From Leucosporidium creatinivorum (lineage: Eukaryota > Basidiomycota > Microbotryomycetes > Leucosporidiales > Leucosporidiaceae): a stretch of DNA of 64,000 nucleotides. The position numbers and the translations under genes are program-made. Position 1 is the stretch's first letter. Every line of letters begins with the position of its first letter. The DNA is taken from positions 777,770 to 841,769 of the forward strand of contig BCKL01000008.1 of the NCBI GenBank assembly GCA_001600635.1. The letters are read 5' to 3'. This document shows positions 18,981 through 31,562 of the stretch, one piece after another. Under the pieces are notes generated by a model that saw only the letters and a list, made by a program, of their open reading frames with translations, was not told the DNA's origin and searched no databases.

Positions 18981-21580
18981 CCCCCCCGTAGTCCCACTGG
19001 GGGACTAGCGAGGCCAAGCGCTGCCCGAAGCTTCTCGAACGTGGGTCGAGGCAGCGCCTTGGTGAGGATGTCCGTGATCTCCTCCTTCGTGGGGATGTAC
19101 TTGATCTCCACAATACCCTCCTTGACGGCGTTGCAAACCCAGATGTGGCGGGACTGGACGTGCTTGAGTTGCAAAGGGTGACGAGGGTCGAGCAAGACGG
19201 CGATGGCTCCCGTGTTGTCTCTGAGTAGGGTGACGGGGCCGTCTGAGCCGTAGCTCATCTCCTCCTTCAGGATCTTGATCGGCTGCACTTGAGTAGCGCT
19301 GTGGTTGAGGGCGAGGAGTTCTGCTTCCGTCGATGAGAGAGGGGGCGCCTTCTGCTGCTTGCTGGACCATGCCACCGCTCCTCCCTGGTTGAGGAAGACG
19401 TAGCCCATTGTTGAGCACCTCGTGTGGACGTCATTGTTGTAAGCTGTGTCTGTGTAGCCGATGAGCTTCTTGACCTTGACCGAATGGTACGTATTGTGGA
19501 TGTGGATCTCGTCCTTGTTAACCTCGATGGGCTCGATGTCCTTGCGTAGTCTGCTGTAGTGGCCGACAATGGTGTCCGACTCCTGCCCTGCTTGGTAGAC
19601 AATGCCGAGGTTGGGGTAGGTGCGGAAATAGCGAACGACCTGAAGTGCAGCTGCAAAGTGCTCGTCTTGAGGGCCTCTTGCGAAGCAGGCCAGATAGTTG
19701 ACGGCAAAGGCGGTCTCGGAAGGAGTAGCACCAGGGGCGTAGAGGAGGGAACCAACAATGGAGAGGTAGGCCTTGCGCTTCTCGGGAGGGCAGGACTTGT
19801 CTGGCTCGGGGAGCTGTAGACCTGGCTGCACCGGGATGTAGACGGCGCGGCTCGGCTCGTTGCTTGGCGGCGATGGCGAAGAAGGTGCGAAGCGAGGGAG
19901 CCCGAAGAGTCGGCGCAAATGTGCCGTGAAAGTCGATCCCTGCTGTTGCTTCGTTGCCAATCGCAACAATGCGAGCCTTGTACTTGTAGGGGATGCCGTT
20001 CTTGTTGTACTTGACGGTGTAGACAAACTGTGAGTAGATGATCTTGGCGTTGGAAGGAGCTGCGAGCGGTCGACGAGGACAAAGACCTTGTAGTCGTCCT
20101 TCAGCGAGCGGATCTCCTCCTTCTTGGCTGCCCTCCACTTGTCGGCAAGAGGCGAGCTCATGCCCTCCTTGCGCGTCTTGGGTTCGGCGGTAGGGAGGGT
20201 GAACTCGTTGATAGACTCCTCGGCGAAGGCGGTGTTGCACTCGGCGATGAAGGCGGCAAAGGAGTTGTCAATCTGCTTGTGCGCTGGGTCCGGCTCGAGG
20301 AAGAGAGGATCTGGAGAGGATGAAGGCTCTCGCAAGCCCCCCCGTGCTTCGTCTGCCTCGTCGTTGGTCACGCTGTGTTGGAGACATATTCGGCGAAGCG
20401 GACGGTCTTCTTTCCGACGGACTTAGGTGGGGAAGGCTGACAATTTGGCTGCTCCCAGGCGACGTCTTTGTTCTTGTCGACAAAGGGTGTGGTGCTCTTG
20501 CCGCTGTCAGATCCTCCATCGGCCGAGTCGTCGATCATGTGAGGAGCGGTCAGTGGCATGCTTATCGGCTCGCTCTGAATGTGGTGAGAAGGACCTACGG
20601 ACGGCAGTGAGGGTCAAAAGATTCCCATCACCGCAAACATTGTCAAGCATCATTGGGAAGCGGTGCTCCCGGAAGTAGACGTTGCGAGCTCGGATGATGC
20701 CCTTGCTTGGAGGGAGAGAGGGGTTCCATCCCTTGTAGTGCGACTCGGTGAGGCCGTAGCCGACAAAGATGAGGGAGACGACATTCTTGTTGAGCTTGTG
20801 ACGCAGTTCCTTGGGGATGACGGCGAACATCTCGGATCCGAAGGCGCGAAGGTGGGCGATCGAGATGGGCTTGCCGGTCCAGCACCAAAGTGGAATGTCT
20901 CCGTTGAGCGAGGCATGTCCAAGTTGGTTGTAGGTGTAGACGGCATGCATGAGGGCTTCTCCCCACCACTTGACATTGAGTCCGCTCTGGAAGAGGCTCG
21001 CCTTGGTCATCTCGACGATGGTGCAGTTGACCCTCTCGGTGCAACCGTTTGAGCGAGGCGTGTAAGGGACAGTGAGCTTGTGGATGATGCTGCGGTCCTC
21101 AAGGTACTTTTCAAACCCATTGCAAGTGTACTCTCCGTCATTGTTGGTCCTAAGGCGCTTGAGCTTCTTTCCAGTCTTCACGCGCTTGGTCGCCTCTGTC
21201 AAGGACCGTGCTACACCCATCCATAATGTAACTGTCTTCTTAGACCGCTGGCCCAAAACGCTGGGAACAAGTCAGCACTTGTTCTCTTGACGGACTATTT
21301 GAACCCCAGAAGTAAAGGTGGAGGCTAGGCCTTCACAGCCTCGAGGAAGTGTTGGGAGGCTGCGAGGGTGTGGCGCTTGTTCTTGAGGAGCTTGAAGTGA
21401 GGAAGGCATGGGTGATTGTTGACACAGGTCATGGCACAGCCAGCGTTGCCGTGAAACGACTTGAGGAAGTTATAGTGTAGAAGCAGTGTGAGGCGGGCCG
21501 GGGCTCGCCTGTGTTGCAAAAGTGCCCTCTGTGTAGCTCCTGTCAGAGGACCAATGTTGAGATTTACACCGACTCTTGCT
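18981..21580 (-). mobile_element. Copia-2: integrase, RT and RNase H part
   Basis: A broken, incomplete Ty1/copia fossil. On the minus strand it runs from about 21580 with integrase sequence (CVNNHPCLPHFKLLKNK, later VPYTPRSNGCTERVN and FVGYGLTESHYKGWN). RT sequence follows (MSSPLADKWRAAKKEEIRSL and onwards), then a complete-looking RNase H domain (YTDTAYNNDVHTRCSTMGYV, LSSTEAELLAL, SRHIWVCNAVKEG). It ends where the shared LTR begins. There are several breaks, roughly three to five. It is related to Copia-1 but not identical in the overlapping integrase part, so the two are separate copies. Confidence 0.7.
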
Positions 21581-21739
21581 ATCACATCTACAGGGAGAGG
21601 TAGCCGGGACCCTTTCTCCAGGCTCGAGCTCGCCCGCAGGTCGCCTCTCGGAATGCGCTCTTAAGTCTTGACACCTGTACTTCTTCAGCAGCAAAACCCT
21701 TACAGAAGACGCAGTACAAGCAAGTACAACTAAAGACAT

Positions 21740-23097
21740 CTAGGACAGCACCTGTACAGCAAGACAGAGTCAGTTCAGTCTCAGCCGAACCTCGAATTCG
21801 AAGACAACTTACAGCAAGAAGCACGATAGACAGAACGAGAAGGAAGACAAGGAAGAGACAGAACATCCGCCGACCCGCGCGGCGTTGGTAGGCGTGTGCT
21901 TCAGTGAGCTGCACCGAGGCATTACGCGTGTCGGAAGCGACGCTCCGGACGTTGGTCTCAATGTTGTCTATTGGGCAGGCTGTTAGCTCATGAGAACAGA
22001 AAAGAGAGATAGCAAGGTACTCACCAATCATTGACTGCTGCTCCCCTACAATCTGTCCGAGGTCCTTGAAGATCTGGTTGAGCTCGGTGATGCCTTGCTC
22101 GATCTGCTCAATCTCGCCCTCGCGCTCCTGGATGAGCTGCTCCTGGAATTCGACCTCCGAATCGGGGATGCCCTCGACGAGCGACTGCTGCTGCTGTTGC
22201 CTGCGAGTGAAAGGCAGTGATTAGCTGAGAGATTCGGTTGAGCGAGCAGCGAGCTTACGGGTGCTCCGAGAGTTCGAGAAGCTGGTCACCGTCTCCTCGA
22301 TCGCCCCTGTAACAACGGACAGGATATCAGCGAGACTCGCTATAAGTCGAAGCCTGAAGCTCACCTCGTACTTAGTCCCGTCGCCGACTCGGCGTCAATG
22401 CCAGCCCTGGCGCGCTCGACGAACAGACGTTGCCGTTCTGCGCTACGCTTCGAGGCAGCCTGGAACGACTGGAGCGCCTTTTGGAAGTCGTTGGAAACCT
22501 TCTGCTGCTCCTGCTTGTGCTGGCGCTGTGTGGTGAGGCGTACAAGGTCAGCACGGGGAGCGATCTCAGCGAGAGGCGAAGAACGGACATCGGTGGGGGC
22601 TACCTCCCAGTTGGCGAATCGCTTGACATCGGCAGTCGAGTCCTTGAGTACCTCCCGCGTCGCGTCGGTCAAGTTGTGGCTGAAGAGAGGGAGGGTTCGG
22701 AGACGCAATCAGCGCCCCGCTCGCTGCTCGGCCTGGAGCAAGCCGTCGCGGAGTACTCACAGCTTGTGACGGAGGTCGGGCGTGTCTTTGGGAGTTCCAA
22801 GTAGGTCGACGAGCTTGGTGATGGCCGAGACGTTGGCGTTGATCTTGTGAATCTGCACAGAGACGCCGCGAGCGAGCGACTTGAACTGCAAGTCGGCCTC
22901 TGTTGTAGAACAGCATCGGGGTGAGCAAAGGCCGAGCTAGGTAGCTATGCATGTCGCGCACCTGGAGAGATGGCAGTATCGCGGGCCAGAGGAGCGCGCT
23001 CACCGAGTCCCCGTTCCAAGTCCTGGAAGCTCTGCATGACGAGGCGGGGGGTGGGCGTTGTGTACAGCGTCGGGGTTTACAGGCTTCAGCTTACCAT
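21740..23097 (-). CDS. PEP12: Qa-SNARE, Pep12/syntaxin-7-like
   Basis: A t-SNARE for fusion at the late endosome or prevacuole. The spliced protein begins MSFQDLERGLGERAPLA, has an N-terminal Habc-type helical region (INANVSAITKLVDLLGTPKD), and a SNARE motif EIEQIEQGITELNQIFKDLG with the central glutamine region intact. It ends in a basic stretch and a single membrane anchor (FCLFLVFLLVLSIVLLAV), with only three residues after the last intron. Introns are short, with host-type branch points. The first exon appears to be ATG alone, followed by GTAAGC (23094) and an AG acceptor; the ATG two codons upstream of the second exon is an alternative start (MQSFQD). It is divergent from SEC24. The Pep12 assignment rests on overall layout; another endosomal syntaxin is possible. 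Confidence 0.85.
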
Positions 23098-23259
23098 GGC
23101 TTGAGGCTGTAAGTGAAGTGCTAGCGAGCGAGACGAGAGACGAGGAGAGCAGCAAGTAGTAGGGCGGAGAGTTAGAGCAGCTGAAGCTCGGACGGACGGC
23201 ACTTGTCCTCTTACACGTCGCTCGCTTGTCTCGACTCGGCTCGTTCTCTGTAGCTCGAT
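23098..23259. promoter_or_regulatory. Shared divergent upstream region, PEP12-like / SEC24
   Basis: Only 162 bases separate the two start codons, so both promoters and 5' leaders must fit here. Both genes act in membrane traffic. I see no clear TATA box. Confidence 0.5.
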
Positions 23260-26200
23260 ATGGATGCTAGTAGAGGACAAGGTCCACCAGGGCCTGCCCG
23301 CTCTCCTCTGCAACATGCCCCACCGCCAGGTCACCCTCACCCTCAGCAACCTCTCGACCCGCGTCTCGCTCGTTCGGGCCAGCAGCAACACCAACAGCTT
23401 CCGCCTCCCATCGACAATCTGTACCCTCACCAGCAACCCATCCACCGTCAACCTTCTCCTGTAGGACATCATCCACAGCAGCAGCAGCAGCAGCCACGCG
23501 TGGATCAACTCGCTCAGTCGATGAACCGCGTCGACTTGCAAGGCCAACAACCTCCTCCTCCAGCTCAAGTAAGCTTGCTATATCCGACTAGTACTCCCTG
23601 GTCATCGCAGCTGACTCTGATTGCCCTCCTACAGAGCGCCGAACCTGCTCCGGCTCGTGCCAAGCGTTCAGCTCGCGCTTACCATCAGGCGGCACCTCCT
23701 CCTGCTGCCCAACAGTATGCCGAGCGCGATCAAGGCATCGATCCGCGTCAGGCTCCTCCTCAAGATTTCCACCACCAGCAGCAGCAGCACCCGCAAGGCC
23801 CCGGCGGAGGCTACGCTCAACCGCCGCCCCAAGTCCATCAGGAGCAGCAGGCTCGCATGCAGCAGCAGCAACAACCTCACCAAGCTCCGAACTACCCCTC
23901 ATCCTCCCAGTCATACCCTCCCGAGACGGGCATCCCGCAACCTCCTCACTCCGCCGGCCAGCGCATCCCAGGCAAGATGCGCGTTCGCATCGACCCCGAC
24001 CACATCCCATCGCCCGTTGCCGTGCAAGAGGTCGACCAGGCGCTGTACCGTGATGAGCCTTACATGACCTGCTCGCGTATGGCCGCACCTCTGGCCACCA
24101 CCGAGTTCATTGCCATCGACCAAGGTGCGCTTTCGTGGTCCTCTCCTCTCGAGAGCGGTTGCTGACTACGCTACTTCCCTCCAGGCAACTGCAACCCTCG
24201 CTTCCTCCGCATGACCACCTACAACCTCCCCCACACCGACGACCTCGCCCTCGCCTCGCAACTCCCTCTCGGTCTCGTCGTTCAGCCCTTCGCTCTCCTC
24301 CGCGACGAGGAGGGCAGCGTCCCCGTCGTCGATGCTGGAGACGTAGGGCCGGCAAGGTGTCAACGCTGTCGCGGATACATCAACGCGTGGTGTACCTTCA
24401 TCGAAGGCGGGCAAAAGTTCATCTGCAACTTGTGCGGAGCTTCGACCGAGGGTGGGTTGGGCGCCTCGGCTAGGTCATGGAAGCCGTACACTGACCGCTC
24501 CGCCCTCCCACAGTCGCGCCCGAGTACTTCAGCCATCTCGACATGTCGCAGCGTCGTATGGATCTCGACCAGCGACCGGAACTTCAGTTCGGATCGGTCG
24601 ATTTCGTCGTCGGCAAGGAGTACTGGGTGCAAGAGAACCCCACCTCGCCGGGAGCATCTCCTCGCGAGCCGACGCCGCTGCACTACATCTTTGCGATCGA
24701 CGTCAGCTGGACGAGCGTGCGATGCGGTCTCATCAAGGAGGTTGTCAAGGGATTGCGGGAGCTGTTGTACCCTACCGAAGAAGAGATGGCCGAGGGACAA
24801 TCGACTGGGCTGCCAGCGGGAGCCAAGATTGCCATCATGACCTTTGATCGGACTGTGCAGTTCTTCAACCTAAAGGTGAGCTTCCGCTCGAGCGGCCGAG
24901 ACTCACATCCGCTGACCTCCAACTCCCTCCACAGCCTGGACTCGACCAGGCGCAGATGCTCGTCGTACCCGACATCACCGACATGTTTATGCCCATCAAC
25001 GAGGGGTTTCTGGCGGATCCTATTGAGTCTCGGTGAGTCTCAGCTTGCGCGACTCAAAGCTTCGTCGCTGACCGAGCTTGCTTCCCAGCTCCGTCATCGA
25101 GGGTCTTCTCGAGTCACTACCAGCTCTTACCGCCGAAACCTCCATCACCGAGGCTGCTCTCGGCGGCCCTATGCGCGCTGCTCTTCTCGCTCTCGTGCGT
25201 TTCAAGCCGCTCTTGCCTTCGCCGAGCGCTTCGCTGACCCATTTTCGCGCCTGCAGAAGGGCTTCGGAGGCCAGGTCAACATCTTCCAGACGTCGCTACC
25301 TACCATCGGACCCGGTGCGCTCAAACATCGCGAGGACAACAAGCTCTACGGCACGGACAAGGAGAAGACCCTCTTCGTTCCTCAGGATCCCTTCTACCGC
25401 GCGACTGCCGAGGAGTGCGTCGAGCTGGGCATCGGAGTCAACATCTTCCTCTTCCCTACGCAGTACATCGATGTAGCGAGTCTTGGTGCGTCGATAGCGT
25501 CCGCCTCCATGGTCAGCCGAACTGACCCCCCTCCTCTTGCGCAGGCGTTTTGCCCGGCCTCACTGGCGGCGAGCTCTTCTTCCACCCTCGCTTCGAGCCC
25601 GTTCGTGATGGAGACAAGCTTCGCGCAGAGATCAGGCGTGTTGCGCAGCGGGAGACGGGCTACAGCGCCACCATGCGGATACGTTGCTCGAACGGTGAGC
25701 GACGAAGTCACTTCTCAACCTCTCTCGCGGCGTCTGATGTCGCTGCTTTCTTTCCTCCTCCCCTGCTCCCTTCTCACCTACAGGTCTTCGCATCGCCGAT
25801 CATTTTGGCAACTTCTTCCAGCGCAATGTCACCGATCTCGAGTTCGGAACCATGGACGCCGACAAGGCCATCGCCGCTCGCATCAAGCACGAGGGCAAGC
25901 TGGATGAGAAGGTCGACGCTCACTTCCAATGCGCCGTTCTTTACACGTCGGCCGCTGGCCAACGTCGCGTCCGTGTGCACAACCTCGCCGTTCCCGTCAC
26001 GAGCTTGCTTGCCAACGTCTTCCGCTTCGCCGACATGGACACCACCATCGCCTACGTCGCAAAGGATTGTACGCGTTCCTGCCTTCTTTCAAACACTCGA
26101 ACTTGCGAGCTGACTCGCACTGTCCTCTGCCACACAGCCATCTCGCAAGCATCCTCCAAGCCCCTCCGCCAGGTGCGCGAACAGCTCACCGACACCTGCG

Positions 26201-27259
26201 TCAAGGCATTACTGGCCTACCGCAAGCACTGCGCTTCTTCCACCTCTCCTGCCCAAGTCCGCACCCTCTTGTCTGCCTCGTTCTGCTCCTTCGCGCTGAC
26301 GCCGCTCGTTCTCCTCAGCTCATCCTCCCCGAGTCGTTCAAGCTGTTCCCGCTCTACGCCCTTGCGCTTATGAAGTCGAAGGCGCTCAAGGGTGCGTCCT
26401 AAACTCTCTTAGACCACGCGCCGAGCTAACTCGTTGCTCCTCCGCAGGTGGACCTGTCGCCTCGGACGTTCGTACATGGCACATGAGGCTCATCAAGTCG
26501 TTCGGCGTGGCCGCCACCGTCGGCCTGCTATACCCTCGCATGCTCCCCATTCACATGTTCTCGGACGATATCGGATTCCCCGACGAGCGTGGACGTCTCA
26601 AGCTCCCACCTCTGATTCGCACCAGCTACGCTCGTATGGAGCCTCACGGCGCCTACCTCATCGGTGAGTTGGTAGTTTATGAATTCGACTTCACGTTTGC
26701 GAAGCTGACCTCGCATCATCACCCGCAGAAAACGGAGAGATTGCCATTCTCTGGATCGGCTCGGCCATCTCGCCTCAGATTCTGCAGGATCTTTACGCTG
26801 TCGAGAACTTGGATCAGCTCGACACTCGGATGGTGAGCGGCTACCGCTATGACTCGCTTGTCGGACATCAGCTCACCCTCTACCGCTCTACAGGCCTCGC
26901 TCCCCGTCCTCCCCACCCTGCTCTCCACCCAGCTCCGCAACATCCTGGCCTTGTTCGAGAGGCAGCGCGGTGGCCGACGTCTCCCGGTACTCATCGCTCG
27001 TCAGAACATCGATGGCACCGAGATCGAGTTCAGCAACATGCTGGTGGAGGATTCCAACAACGAGCAGGTTCGTCGTCGAGTCTCCGCCACCTCCCGTCCG
27101 CTGTTGTGGTTCTATCAGAGCTGACCCGATTCTTCTTTCTCTACACAACAGCTCTCATACGTCGACTCGCTGTGTCACATCCACTCGTTGCTGCAGGCAG
27201 AGCTGCTCGGCGAAACGAAGAAGGACTTTGATGTGTCGTCGACCTTCACGACTTGGTGA
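23260..27259 (+). CDS. SEC24: Sec24, COPII cargo-adaptor subunit
   Basis: Sec24 forms the inner COPII coat with Sec23 at ER exit sites and binds cargo. The N terminus is the usual disordered Pro/Gln-rich tail (about 250 residues). The zinc finger follows with CQRCRGYINAW...FICNLC. The trunk domain is marked by HYIFAIDVSWTSVRCGLIKE and MTFDRTVQFFNLK, and the later beta-sandwich and helical parts by RVHNLAVPVTSLLANVFRFA and LPESFKLFPLYALALMKSKA. The end contains the gelsolin-like part (ENGEIAILWIGSAISPQIL). About 13 short introns interrupt the gene, and all joined exons keep the frame. Stop TGA is at 27257-27259. Total length is roughly 950-1,000 residues, usual for the family. Confidence 0.95.
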
Positions 27260-27523
27260 TAGTGTGGTAGCGGAGAGGGCAATTGCAGTTTCCAGGTTGC
27301 CTAGACAGTCAAGCCGTGAGCTGAGGGAGAAGCGAAAGGCAGGCGGACTGGGGGCAACTGAGCTCGACGGCTTGAGATTCGAGCGTGTGAGCTGACAGGG
27401 CTCTCCCTGCTACCAACACCACAACCTCGCTTCCGTTTCACCTCGACTCGTCGCTGGTGCAAGTGCTGTAGCACATCTCGTCTGCTCTACGCTCTCCCTA
27501 GTTACCCACACCTTCAACCCACC

Positions 27524-28433
27524 ATGGCGCGCTCGAGAAGTCGCTCGCCCCTCCCTCGTCGAGACGGTCGCAGCTTGTCCCGTTCCAGGTGAGCAGGGCG
27601 CAGAGCCTTCAGAAGTCTAACGCAGTAACTCACTGCATCATTACTGCAGGTCCTACTCGCCTCCTCCTCGCAAGCCCGTCGTTCGGGTTGGCCGCCTCAC
27701 CAAGAACGTCACGGCCGCTCACTTGGACGAGATCTTTGGCGCTTACGGCAAAATTCTGGACGTTGAGCTGCCCATCGACAGGCGCCGTGAGTCCCTCTCG
27801 TGCCCGAAAGAGACTGCCTGCGCCTTTGCTGATCCTCTCGCTTCTCCCCCTCCAGTCGGCACGCACAAGGGAACAGCCTGGATCACCTTCGCCACCAGTG
27901 CAGCAGCAGAGAAGGCAGTCTCCTACATGGATGCAGGCCAGGTCGACGGCTCCGAGATCGCTGTCGTGCCCGAGCTGCCCTCGCCTCCCCCTCGTCGCCG
28001 CCTCTCCCCCGTCGGTCGTCGCCTACCGCCCGGCCGCAACGCTCGACCCATCGGCAGGAGTAGGAGCAGGAGTCGGAGCCGTTCGAGGAGCTGGACTCGC
28101 AGCGTCAGTCGCTCGCGCTCGCCTATGTCAAGGTCGCGGTCTCGCTCTCCTCCCCGTCGCGGCGGCAGGGGACGCTCGCCTTCGCGGTCGCGCTCTCGTT
28201 CGTGGTCAAGATCTAAGAGCAGGAGTCGCAGCCCTCGTCGCGGTGGTGCTGGAGGAGCAGGACAGAGGCGACCTTCCCCTCGGCGCGGAGGTGGACCTGG
28301 GCGACCGGCAGCAGCTAGGGGAGGACGGGAGGATGGAGCTAGAGCAGGCGGGAGCAGGCGCAGGTCACCGAGCTACTCTAGGTCTCCTTCGCGCTCGCGC
28401 TCTCGCTCCCGAGCCATGTCCATCTCCAAGTGA
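27524..28433 (+). CDS. RNPS1-like SR protein with one RRM
   Basis: The protein starts MARSRSRSPLPRRDG, an Arg/Ser-rich lead. A single RRM follows: VVRVGRLTKNVTAAHLDEIF is the first strand and helix, and GTAWITFATSAAAEKAVSYM is the RNP1 side. A long C-terminal RS/RG tail ends in RAMSISK. Two short introns lie at about 27589-27648 and 27786-27854. RNPS1 is a peripheral exon-junction-complex factor that affects splicing and mRNA fate, which is a family-level inference; other small RS-RRM factors would look similar. It stands 265 bases downstream of SEC24 on the same strand. Confidence 0.75.
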
Positions 28434-28633
28434 GCGATCTCGGAGAAGGGGCAGAGGGTCAAAACGTCGGTTTCTAGACCTTTGTAGCAACTCGCGAATA
28501 GCACAGTGAATTAGTGAGGCCGAATGCAGTGCTGCAGCGAAGCATTGTGAGAGTCTGACAAGATGCTAGAGAGCCCATGTCGACCGCTCGCGCGCACCCT
28601 CTCCTTCCTCCCTTTCGCTTCAATCTCTTAAAA

Positions 28634-30686
28634 ATGGCGGCAGCATCTCTCGCCGACTCGAAAGGAGCGGAACAAAAAGCCTCGTACGTCGCTACTGCTC
28701 TCTGTAGTCTCCGCAGCTCGCTTTGGGCTCACCGGCAGCGCATCTCCTCAGGTCTGGAGGCGACACCGACTCGACTCGCATCGCGTGGGCCTTCTTGTCG
28801 CAGGTGAGCAGCCGTCTTGCATTGCTACAGGCTCAATAGCTGATCCTGTACTCTCCCACAGTACTACTCGTTCTTGGTGAGCCTACAGCAGCTTGAAGCG
28901 CATTGAAGCCTCAGCTCATTCGCCTCTCCTCACAGAACAAGGATCCTAGTCGCCTGCACTGCTTCTACACCAAGCGCTCCACTTTAATCCACAGCACCGA
29001 AGGCGATGATGTAGCTCCCTGCTACGGGCAACAAGTTCGTCCCCTTCTCCTGTTTGCTAACGGCGAGCGAGAGCGAGGCTGACTGTCCTTGCCCGCTCGC
29101 AGGAGATTCACGCCAAGATCATGAGCCTCGCTTTCGAGGATTGCAAGGTCTACATCTCCAACGTCGACAGCCAGAGCTCAGCCGAGGGCGGCATCATCGT
29201 GCAGGCAAGTCTCGCAGGACGCGCTTCGAGGCGACTGCTCGCTCACCTCTTGTCTTCGGCTGATAGGTGCTCGGCGAGCAGTCTAACCGCGGTGGAGACT
29301 GGCGCAAGTTCTCGCAGACATTTTTCCTCGCCGAGCAGCCCAACGGCTACTTCGTCCTCAACGACATCTGTCGCTACCTCAAGGAGGAGGGCGTCGATGA
29401 GGAGACCCCCGCCGCCGACTCGAACGAGGAGCCTGCTACCGTCGACAACACCCTCTTCGACGAGTCGTCCTTCCCTCCTCCTACCGCCTCCATCCTCGAG
29501 AACGGCGTAGCGGCCGAGCCTGCTGCCGTCGAGCACGAGCCGATACCCGAGGCGTTCGGCGAGATTGAAGGCGACCAGCAGGCCGCTCCTGTCGCCAACG
29601 GAGTCCACCACGCTGAGGAGGTTGATTCCACTGCTACTTCGCCTCCAGCGGAGGAGGTCGTCGCCCCCGTCAAGGAGCCTGTCGCCGAGCTCCAGCCCGA
29701 GGTTCAGCCTGAGGCGCCCGTTGAAGAGGTTGCGCCTGCTCCCGAGCCCGTCGCTGAGCCTCAGGTGGAGGAGAAGAAGGAGGAGGAGGCCGCTCCCGTC
29801 GTCGCCGAGCCTACTCCTGCCTCTGCCCCTGCTCCCGCTCCTACTCCCGCCGTCGCCGAAAAGCCCAAGTCGCCCGAGGTGGCTCAGGCTCAGGCTCCCG
29901 CTCCCGCTCCTACCCCCGCCCCGGCTCCCGCCCCTGCCCCTACCCCCGCTGCACCTAAGTCTTGGGCTAGCCTTGCCGCTTCCAACAGCGTCAAGTGGGG
30001 CGCGCAGGCGGTCGAGAAGAAGGGCGTCTCGAGCGCTGCTCCTCCCCCTCCCGCCGCTGCTCCCGCCGAACGCCCTACTCCCGCCTCTGCCGCCGCCGGC
30101 CGACCCCTCATCGACGCTGTCCTCGCCATCAACTCGCCGCTGTGCTTCGTCAAGGGCGTCTTAGAGCCTGTCACCGACAAGGCGCTTCGCGACATCCTCA
30201 CCACTCGCTTCGGACCCATTCGCGAGTTGGACATCATTCGCAGCGTGCGTTGTGCGGCTGTAGCTTATGTTGAAGTCTTCACTGACCTTCTCTCGACCTC
30301 TCTCACAGAAAGCATGCGCCTTCCTCGAGTTTGAGCGAGTCGACAGCGCTCGCCGAGCCATCCAAGCGTGCATGCGGCCATCTGAGGGCGGCGAGGGAGG
30401 CATCGTCGTCGTTCCCGGATCGACGATTCACGTCGTCGAGAAGAAGAACCCAGGAGACCGTCCCGGTTCACGTCCAAGAGGAGGAGGAGCGGCGGGAGAT
30501 GATCGTAGTGGAGGACGAGGAGCTTACAGGGGATCGGGCGATAGGACTTCGGGGTCGGGAGCGGGGCAGCGTTCGAACGCTGGAGGGGAGGAGGGTTCGA
30601 ATCGGGGGTCGGGAGCAGGCAGGACAGGCGGCTCGAAAGCCAACCGAGGAGCACGAGGGGCCGGCGCGACGAAGACGGCCAAGTGA
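28634..30686 (+). CDS. NTF2-domain plus RRM protein, G3BP/Bre5-like
   Basis: The first small exons encode an NTF2-like fold: WAFLSQ, YYSFL, NKDPSRLHCFYTKRSTLIH, EIHAKIMSLAFEDCKVYISN, VLGEQSNRGGDWRKFSQTFF and NGYFVLNDICRYLKEE. A long acidic then Pro/Ala-rich linker follows (about residues 150-390). The RRM (CFVKGVLEPVTDKALRDILT, KACAFLEFERVDSARRAIQA) and an RGG-rich tail close the protein. This is the layout of G3BP, and of yeast Bre5, the partner of ubiquitin protease Ubp3. It suggests a role in stress granules or deubiquitination. The intron 29205-29266 starts with GCAAGT, a GC-AG intron confirmed by the conserved VQ|VLGEQS junction. The 3' end converges on VMA10. Confidence 0.85.
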
Positions 30687-30930
30687 ACTCTCTCCCGACT
30701 CTCTTGCGCTTCGTTCTTCCACCGTAGTCCCCCTTCCTCTTTCTCCTGTTGTCCTACCTCTCGCAGCACACGATTTCGCATAGCACCTCTCGGGCAGGAG
30801 AGATACCAGAGGACAGAGTACATTCAACGACCGAATAGCTGCGCCGAGCGAAGGGATTAGCGAAAGCGTCAGGCGATCGAAAGCAAGTCAAGGCTCACCA
30901 AACGACAAGTCCATCACCATCCAACCCGCT

Positions 30931-31562
30931 TTAGTGGACGTAATTGCGGTGCAGCTCCGGCTTGACCTGGACGACGCGGTCGAGGAGCTGAGCTACGACC
31001 TTCTCGCGGTTCTCATCGAACGAGGCGTTGATCTTGCTGAGGGTCTCCTCGGTGGCCTTGTCTACCTCTCCCTGCGAAGTCGAGCTATCGCCAGAGTGCT
31101 GCAGGAGACAGACCGAATCAGCTTGGGGCAGCTCGTGCGCCGACGACGCAAGGGACCGAACGTACCTGCTGTTCAAAGTCCTTGAACTCGGCATCCTTCT
31201 TTGCCTTGAGCTCTTCAATCTCCTTGCTAGCCTCTCCACGGGCGTCCTTGATGCGCTGGTTGCGGTCTGGAGAGATGAGGCGGCGGAGCGTCAGCGGTGT
31301 GGGAGAGGGAGGGAGGGGGAGCAGAGGACTGACATTCCCGAGCTTTCTGTACGATAGCGCTGGCTTCCTTCTCCGAATCAAGAAGAGCGCTGATTCCCTG
31401 AGCTGTAGCGAGTGAGATGCATGAGAGTCAGTCGAGAGGGAGCGGCAGCGAGTGGGTCGACGGCGCTCGAGCAAGAAGTAAGCGTACAACTTTGTGCGGC
31501 CTGTGCGGGTAACTTAGATTAGTATCTATGGCTCATTCGGTAACTGAGAAGTGACTTGCCAT
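30931..31562 (-). CDS. VMA10: V-type ATPase subunit G (Vma10)
   Basis: Subunit G belongs to the peripheral stalk of the vacuolar proton pump and pairs with subunit E. The spliced protein reads MAAQTQGISALLDSEKEASA, then VQKARECRNQRIKDARGEAS, a long charged helix, and ends VVQVKPELHRNYVH. At about 114 residues this is the family's normal length. The start codon stands alone in exon 1 and is followed by a GC-AG intron (31501-31559, donor GCAAGT). A tiny exon (GCCGCACAAA) then precedes the next intron. The resulting MAAQ start agrees with the family. The start lies 105 bases from the symplekin start on the other strand. Confidence 0.9.
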
